A program made the translations under genes and the position numbers. The notes below the pieces were generated by a model. The model saw only the letters and a program-made list of their open reading frames with translations, was not told where the DNA came from and made no database searches. From Albugo candida (Eukaryota > Oomycota > Peronosporomycetes > Albuginales > Albuginaceae): DNA of 23,299 nucleotides. Location: NCBI GenBank assembly GCA_905220665.1, contig CAJNAR010000108.1:1-23299 (forward strand), written 5' to 3'. This document shows, piece by piece, positions 19,658 through 23,299 of this stretch (its first letter is position 1; every line of letters begins with the position of its first letter).

Positions 19658-20303
19658 TGTGATAGTCTAAAATGTTTAATGCTTCAATATGCAGTATTGT
19701 TATGTGGGAGAATCATGGTTCTGAACACAGCATGTCCTAACGTTGATCGTAGACCACTCAACCATCCCAAGTTTGCAGTCATCGTGTTTTTCCTTTTTCA
19801 CTAGGGACCAGGAAACGTGAGTTTTGGGGTGTCATGTATTGACCCCAGCGAAACCACTTGCATAAGAACATTCTGAAATTCTGCAATCTGTCTCAAGTTC
19901 TCTGAGAAAGCTTTCATAAACACGTCACCTTTTGAAAAGAAATGTGTAACCATGTTCGCGTCTTTGTGACCTTGAAGATGCGCTGATCTGTTATGTGATC
20001 CCATGCATAGCTGCAAATAAAATAGAACGAGTCTGACCTTTTTCTAGATTTCGTATAGAGACTCAAACATCAGTCAAGCCAATGAACAATATAACTGCTC
20101 TACGCAAGTGTATCGTGCAAAGTAGTTTGTTGCACTTGGCTACTTTGTTTTCCTTTGTTATCACATGTTAGGACATTAAGTCTTGAATATGCTGTTTCAT
20201 TACCGTCCATATAGAAAACGACTGTTGGTTTTTGTCAGGTATATAAAAGAGAAAGAGCGAAGTCGTAGCTCGCAAGACTGGTCAGGAGCACATTCGTTCT
20301 GTG
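19658..20303 (+). repeat. Monomer 29 (646 bp, plain)
   Basis: TATA box at 20240-20249. Promoter end is a recombinant: AGCTCGC followed by CGTTCTGTGTG. Confidence 0.97.
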
Positions 20304-21188
20304 TGTGATAGTCTAAAATGTTTAATGCTTCAATATGCAGTATTGTTATGTGGGAGAATCATGGTTCTGAACACAGCATGTCCTAACGTTGATCGTAGAC
20401 CACTCAACCATCCCAAGTTTGCACTCATCTTTTTTTTCTTTTTTCACTAGGGACCAGGAAACGTGAGTTTTGGGGTGTCATGTATTGACCCCAGCGAAAC
20501 CACTTGCATAAGAACATTCTGAAATTCTGCAATCTGTCTCAAGTTCTCTGAGAAGGCTTTCATAAACACATCACCTTTCGGAAAGAAATGTGTAACCATG
20601 TTCGCGTCTTTGTGACCTTGGAGATCCGATAATCTATTCCACTCGACCATCCCAAGTTTGCAGTCATCGTGTTTTTCCTTTTTCACTAGGGACCAGGAAA
20701 CGTGAGTTTTGGGGTGTCATGTATTGACCCCAGCGAAACCACTTGCATAAGAACATTCTGAAATTCTGCAATCTGTCTCAAGTTCTCTGAGAAAGCTTTC
20801 ATAAACACGCCACCTTTTGAAAAGAAATGTGTAACCATGTTCGCGTCTTTGTGACCTTGAAGATGCGCTGATCTGTTATGTGATCCCATGCATAGCTGCA
20901 AATAAAATAGAACGAGTCTGACCTTTTTCTAGATTTCGTATAGAGACTCAAACATCAGTCAAGCCAATGAACAATATAACTGCTCTACGCAAGTGTATTG
21001 TGCAAAGTAGTTTGTTGCACTTGGCTACTTTGTTTTCCTTTGTTATCACATGTTAGGACATTAAGTCTTGAATATGATGTTTCATTACCGTCCATATAGA
21101 AAACGACTGTTGGTTTTTGTCAGGTATATAATAGAGAAAGAGCGAAGTCGTAGCTCGCAAGACTGGTCAGGAGCACATTCATTCTTTG
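20304..21188 (+). repeat. Monomer 30 (885 bp, one internal short unit; altered TATA)
   Basis: Extra unit at 20408-20646. Its TATA box is TATATAATAG (21125-21134), the only altered box in the window. Four substitutions cluster at 20424-20439. Confidence 0.97.
20408..20646 (+). repeat. Internal short unit (239 bp) in monomer 30
   Basis: Same edges. Its pyrimidine tract is altered by four clustered substitutions (20424, 20430, 20432, 20439). Confidence 0.95.
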
Positions 21189-21292
21189 TGTGATAGTCTA
21201 AAATGTTTAATGCTTCAATATGCAGTATTGTTATGTGGGAGAATCATGGTTCTGAACACAGCATGTCCTAACGTTGATCGTAGACCACTCAA

Positions 21293-21530
21293 CCATCCCA
21301 AGTTTGCAGTCATCGTGTTTTTCCTTTTTCACTAGGGACCAGGAAACGTGAGTTATGAGATGTCATGTATTGACCCCAGCTAACCACTTGCATAAGAACA
21401 TTCTGAAATTCTGCAATCTGTCTCAAGTTCTCTGAGAAAGCTTCCATAAACACGTCACCTTTCGGAAAGAAATGTGTAACCATGTTCGCGTCTTTGTGAC
21501 CTTGGAGATCCGATAATCTATTCCACTCGA
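21293..21530 (+). repeat. Internal short unit (238 bp) in monomer 31
   Basis: Carries AGCTAACC and GTTATGAG. The following copy starts 237 nt later at matched sites, so the - strand frame continues in phase through the junction. Confidence 0.95.
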
Positions 21531-21783
21531 CCATCCCAAGTTTGCAGTCATCGTGTTTTCCTTTTTCACTAGGGACCAGGAAACGTGAGTTATGAGATGT
21601 CATGTATTGACCCCAGCTAACCACTTGCATAAGAACATTCTGAAATTCTGCAATCTGTCTCAAGTTCTCTGAGAAAGCTTCCATAAACACGTCACCTTTC
21701 GGAAAGAAATGTGTAACCATGTTCGCGTCTTTGTGACCTTGAAGATGCGCTGATCTGTTATGTGATCCCATGCATAGCTGCAA
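21310..21783 (-). pseudogene. Longest coding-like frame: two 79-residue repeats in phase (monomer 31)
   Basis: 157 codons on the - strand. LQGHKDANMVTHFFPKGD recurs exactly 79 residues later, and the junction reads KLGMVEWNRLSDLQGHKD. Both repeats have the VVSWGQYMTSHNSRFLVP text, which needs AGCTAACC and the 17-nt GTTATGAG form. The first-read copy has the four-T tract and continues; the second has five T and stops at GKTR. The in-phase 237-nt period suggests the short unit descends from a gene with protein repeats. First ATG at 21771-21769; the listed start is TTG. No family recognised. Confidence 0.35.
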
Positions 21784-22070
21784 ATAAAATAGAACGAGTC
21801 TGACCTTTCTCTAGATTTCGCATAGAGACTCAAACATCAGTCAATCCAATTAACTAGATAACTGCTCTACGCAAGTGTATTGTGCAAAGTAGTTTGTTGC
21901 ACTTGGCTACTTTGTTTTCCTTTGTTATCACATGTTAGGACATTAAGTCTTGAATATGCTGTTTCATAACCGTCCATATAGAAAACGACTGTTGGTTTTT
22001 GTCAGGTATATAAAAGAGAAAGAGCGAAGTCGTAGCTCGCAAGACTGGTCAGGAGCACATTCATTCTTTG

Positions 22071-22716
22071 TGTGATAGTCTAAAATGTTTAATGCTTCAA
22101 TATGCAGTATTGTTATGTGGGAGAATCATGGTTCTGAACACAGCATGTCCTAACGTTGATCGTAGACCACTCAACCATCCCAAGTTTGCAGTCATCGTGT
22201 TTTTCCTTTTTCACTAGGGACCAGGAAACGTGAGTTTTGGGGTGTCATGTATTGACCCCAGCGAAACCACTTGCATAAGAACAATCTGAAATTCTGCAAT
22301 CTGTCTCAAGTTCTCTGAGAAGGCTTTCACAAACACGTCACCTTTCGAAAAGAAATGTGTAACCATGTTCGCGTCTTTGTGACCTTGAAGATGCGCTGAT
22401 CTGTTATGTGATCCCATGCATAGCTGCAAATAAAATAGAACGAGTCTGACCTATTTCTAGATTTCGTATAGAGACTCAAACATCAGTCAATCCAATTAAC
22501 TATATAACTGCTCTACGCAAGTGTATTGTGCAAAGTAGTTTGTTGCACTTGGCTACTTTGTTCTCCTTGTTTATCACATGTTAGGACATTAAGTCTTGAA
22601 TATGATGTTTCATTACCGTCCATATAGAAAACGACTGTTGGTTTTTGTCAGGTATATAAAAGAGAAAGAGCGAAGTCGTAGCTCGCAAGACTGGTCAGGA
22701 GCACATTCATTCTTTG
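22071..22716 (+). repeat. Monomer 32 (646 bp, plain)
   Basis: TATA box at 22653-22662. It has AGAACAATCTG, GACCTATTTC, and TTTCACAAAC where other copies have TTTCATAAAC. Confidence 0.97.
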
Positions 22717-22820
22717 TGTGATAGTCTAAAATGTTTAATGCTTCAATATGCAGTATTGTTATGTGGGAGAATCACGGTTCTGAACACAGCATGTCCTAAC
22801 GTTGATCGTAGACCACTCAA

Positions 22821-23056
22821 CCATCCCAAGTTTGCAGTCATCGTGTTTTTCCTTTTTCACTAGGGACCAGGAAACGTGAGTTTGAGATGTCATGTATTGA
22901 CCCCAGCTAACCACTTGCATAAGAACATTCTGAAATTCTGCAATCTGTCTCAAGTTCTCTGAGAAAGCTTCCATAAACACGTCACCTTTCGGAAAGAAAT
23001 GTGTAACCATGTTCGCGTCTTTGTGACCTTGGAGATCCGATAATCAATTCACTCGA
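22821..23056 (+). repeat. First internal short unit (236 bp) in monomer 33
   Basis: The junction segment is altered (ATAATCAATTCACTCGA, two bases shorter than elsewhere), so the - strand frame does not pass this junction. Confidence 0.93.
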
Positions 23057-23294
23057 CCATCCCAAGTTTGCAGTCATCGTGTCTTTCCTTTTTCACTAGG
23101 GACCAGGAAACGTGAGTTATGAGATGTCATGTATTGACCCCAGCTAACCACTTGCATAAGAACATTCTGAAATTCTGCAATCTGTCTCAAGTTCTCTGAG
23201 AAAGCTTCCATAAACACGTCACCTTTCGGAAAGAAATGTGTAACCATGTTCGCGTCTTTGTGACCTTGGAGATCCGATAATCTATTCCACTCGA
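23057..23294 (+). repeat. Second internal short unit (238 bp) in monomer 33
   Basis: Normal junction segment ending TCTATTCCACTCGA, with the GTTATGAG form. Contains an open - strand frame at 23074-23298 that runs to the window edge. Confidence 0.93.
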
Positions 23295-23299
23295 CCATG

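Larger units (their letters stand above)
21189..22070 (+). repeat. Monomer 31 (882 bp, one internal short unit; long - strand frame)
   Basis: TATA box at 22007-22016; extra unit at 21293-21530. Both unit copies carry AGCTAACC and GTTATGAG, giving the longest - strand frame. Private changes around 21808-21860 include CTTTCTCTAG and AACTAGATAAC. Confidence 0.97.
1..23299. repeat. Tandem array of ~646-bp monomers filling the whole window
   Basis: The same ~646 bp text recurs 33 times in one orientation. Spacings between successive TATATAAAAG boxes are 644-646 bp for plain copies, 882-885 bp with one extra 238-bp unit, 1122 bp with two, and 723 bp with a 77-bp partial duplication. Copies differ by scattered substitutions and 1-nt indels, and no unique sequence lies between them. 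Each unit holds promoter-like, polyadenylation-like and splice-like motifs on the + strand and a coding-like frame on the - strand. It could be a complex satellite, an amplified gene fragment or an rDNA-type spacer; the window shows no flank to decide. Confidence 0.99.
22717..23299 (+). repeat. Monomer 33 (partial, at least two internal short units)
   Basis: Cut by the window end before its TATA box. Short units at 22821-23056 and 23057-23294 are followed by CCATG, so either a third unit or the monomer remainder continues outside. Confidence 0.95.

Noticed and set aside
1..23299. CRISPR array or bacterial repeat region
   Set aside because: Units are ~646 bp with no short repeat/variable spacer pattern and no cas-like genes; signals are eukaryotic.
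1..23299. Tandem LTRs of a retroelement (TATA plus AATAAA in each unit)
   Set aside because: No TG...CA terminal repeat with target duplication, primer-binding site, polypurine tract or pol-like frame is visible, and LTRs are not normally stacked 33 times without internal sequence.
1..23299. Old viral insertion
   Set aside because: No frame resembles a recognised viral protein, and tandem repetition alone is not evidence for one.
1..23299. Assembly artefact (a collapsed or looped read)
   Set aside because: Copies differ by many private substitutions, rare shared junctions and three length classes, which a simple loop would not give. Local errors in T-runs remain possible.

Overview
The whole window is one head-to-tail tandem array. 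I see no conventional bacterial genes, tRNA, rRNA, CRISPR array or insertion sequence. The basic monomer is about 646 bp. Using the start of the motif TGTGATAGTC as the boundary there are 33 monomers: 32 complete, and a last one cut by the window end. 23 are plain (643-646 bp). Six carry one extra internal 236-239 bp unit (882-885 bp). One carries two (1122 bp). The truncated last one carries at least two. Two carry the same internal 77 bp partial duplication (722-723 bp). The array enters and leaves the window, so neither edge is seen.

The signals point to a eukaryotic genome. Every complete monomer ends in a strong TATA box (TATATAAAAG). Each copy also holds an AATAAA on the + strand, a pyrimidine-rich tract ending in CACTAG (CAGTAG in two copies) and, in most copies, the GT donor GTGAGT. 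On the - strand there is a TTTATTTGCAG splice-acceptor-like sequence. Much of the variation between copies is C/T or G/A at CpG, the mark of a cytosine-methylated repeat. I cannot name the lineage; a satellite, an rDNA intergenic spacer or an amplified gene fragment in an animal are all possible.

Monomer layout, + strand, offsets from monomer start: 22-codon ORF that opens with the first ATG after the TATA box (15-83); CAACCATCCC point where the short units insert (about 105); pyrimidine tract and CACTAG (about 125-147); 12-nt segment followed by GTGAGT (about 148-165); small hairpin; the region that reads as protein on the - strand (about 43-352); AATAAA (about 357); CCAAT (about 420); second hairpin (about 455-475); TATA box (about 582).

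The - strand carries an unrecognised coding-like frame of about 100 codons. It is intact in a few copies and switched by three small indels in most. The short internal units are a diverged, in-phase version of the same frame: two consecutive units read as a 79-residue protein repeat at 21310-21783. The simplest reading is that a piece of a protein-coding gene, possibly its last exon, was amplified together with an oppositely oriented promoter. Each copy could then make RNA antisense to the gene fragment. That is inference; what is seen directly is the array, the promoter-like boxes, the opposite frame, the indels and the CpG pattern.
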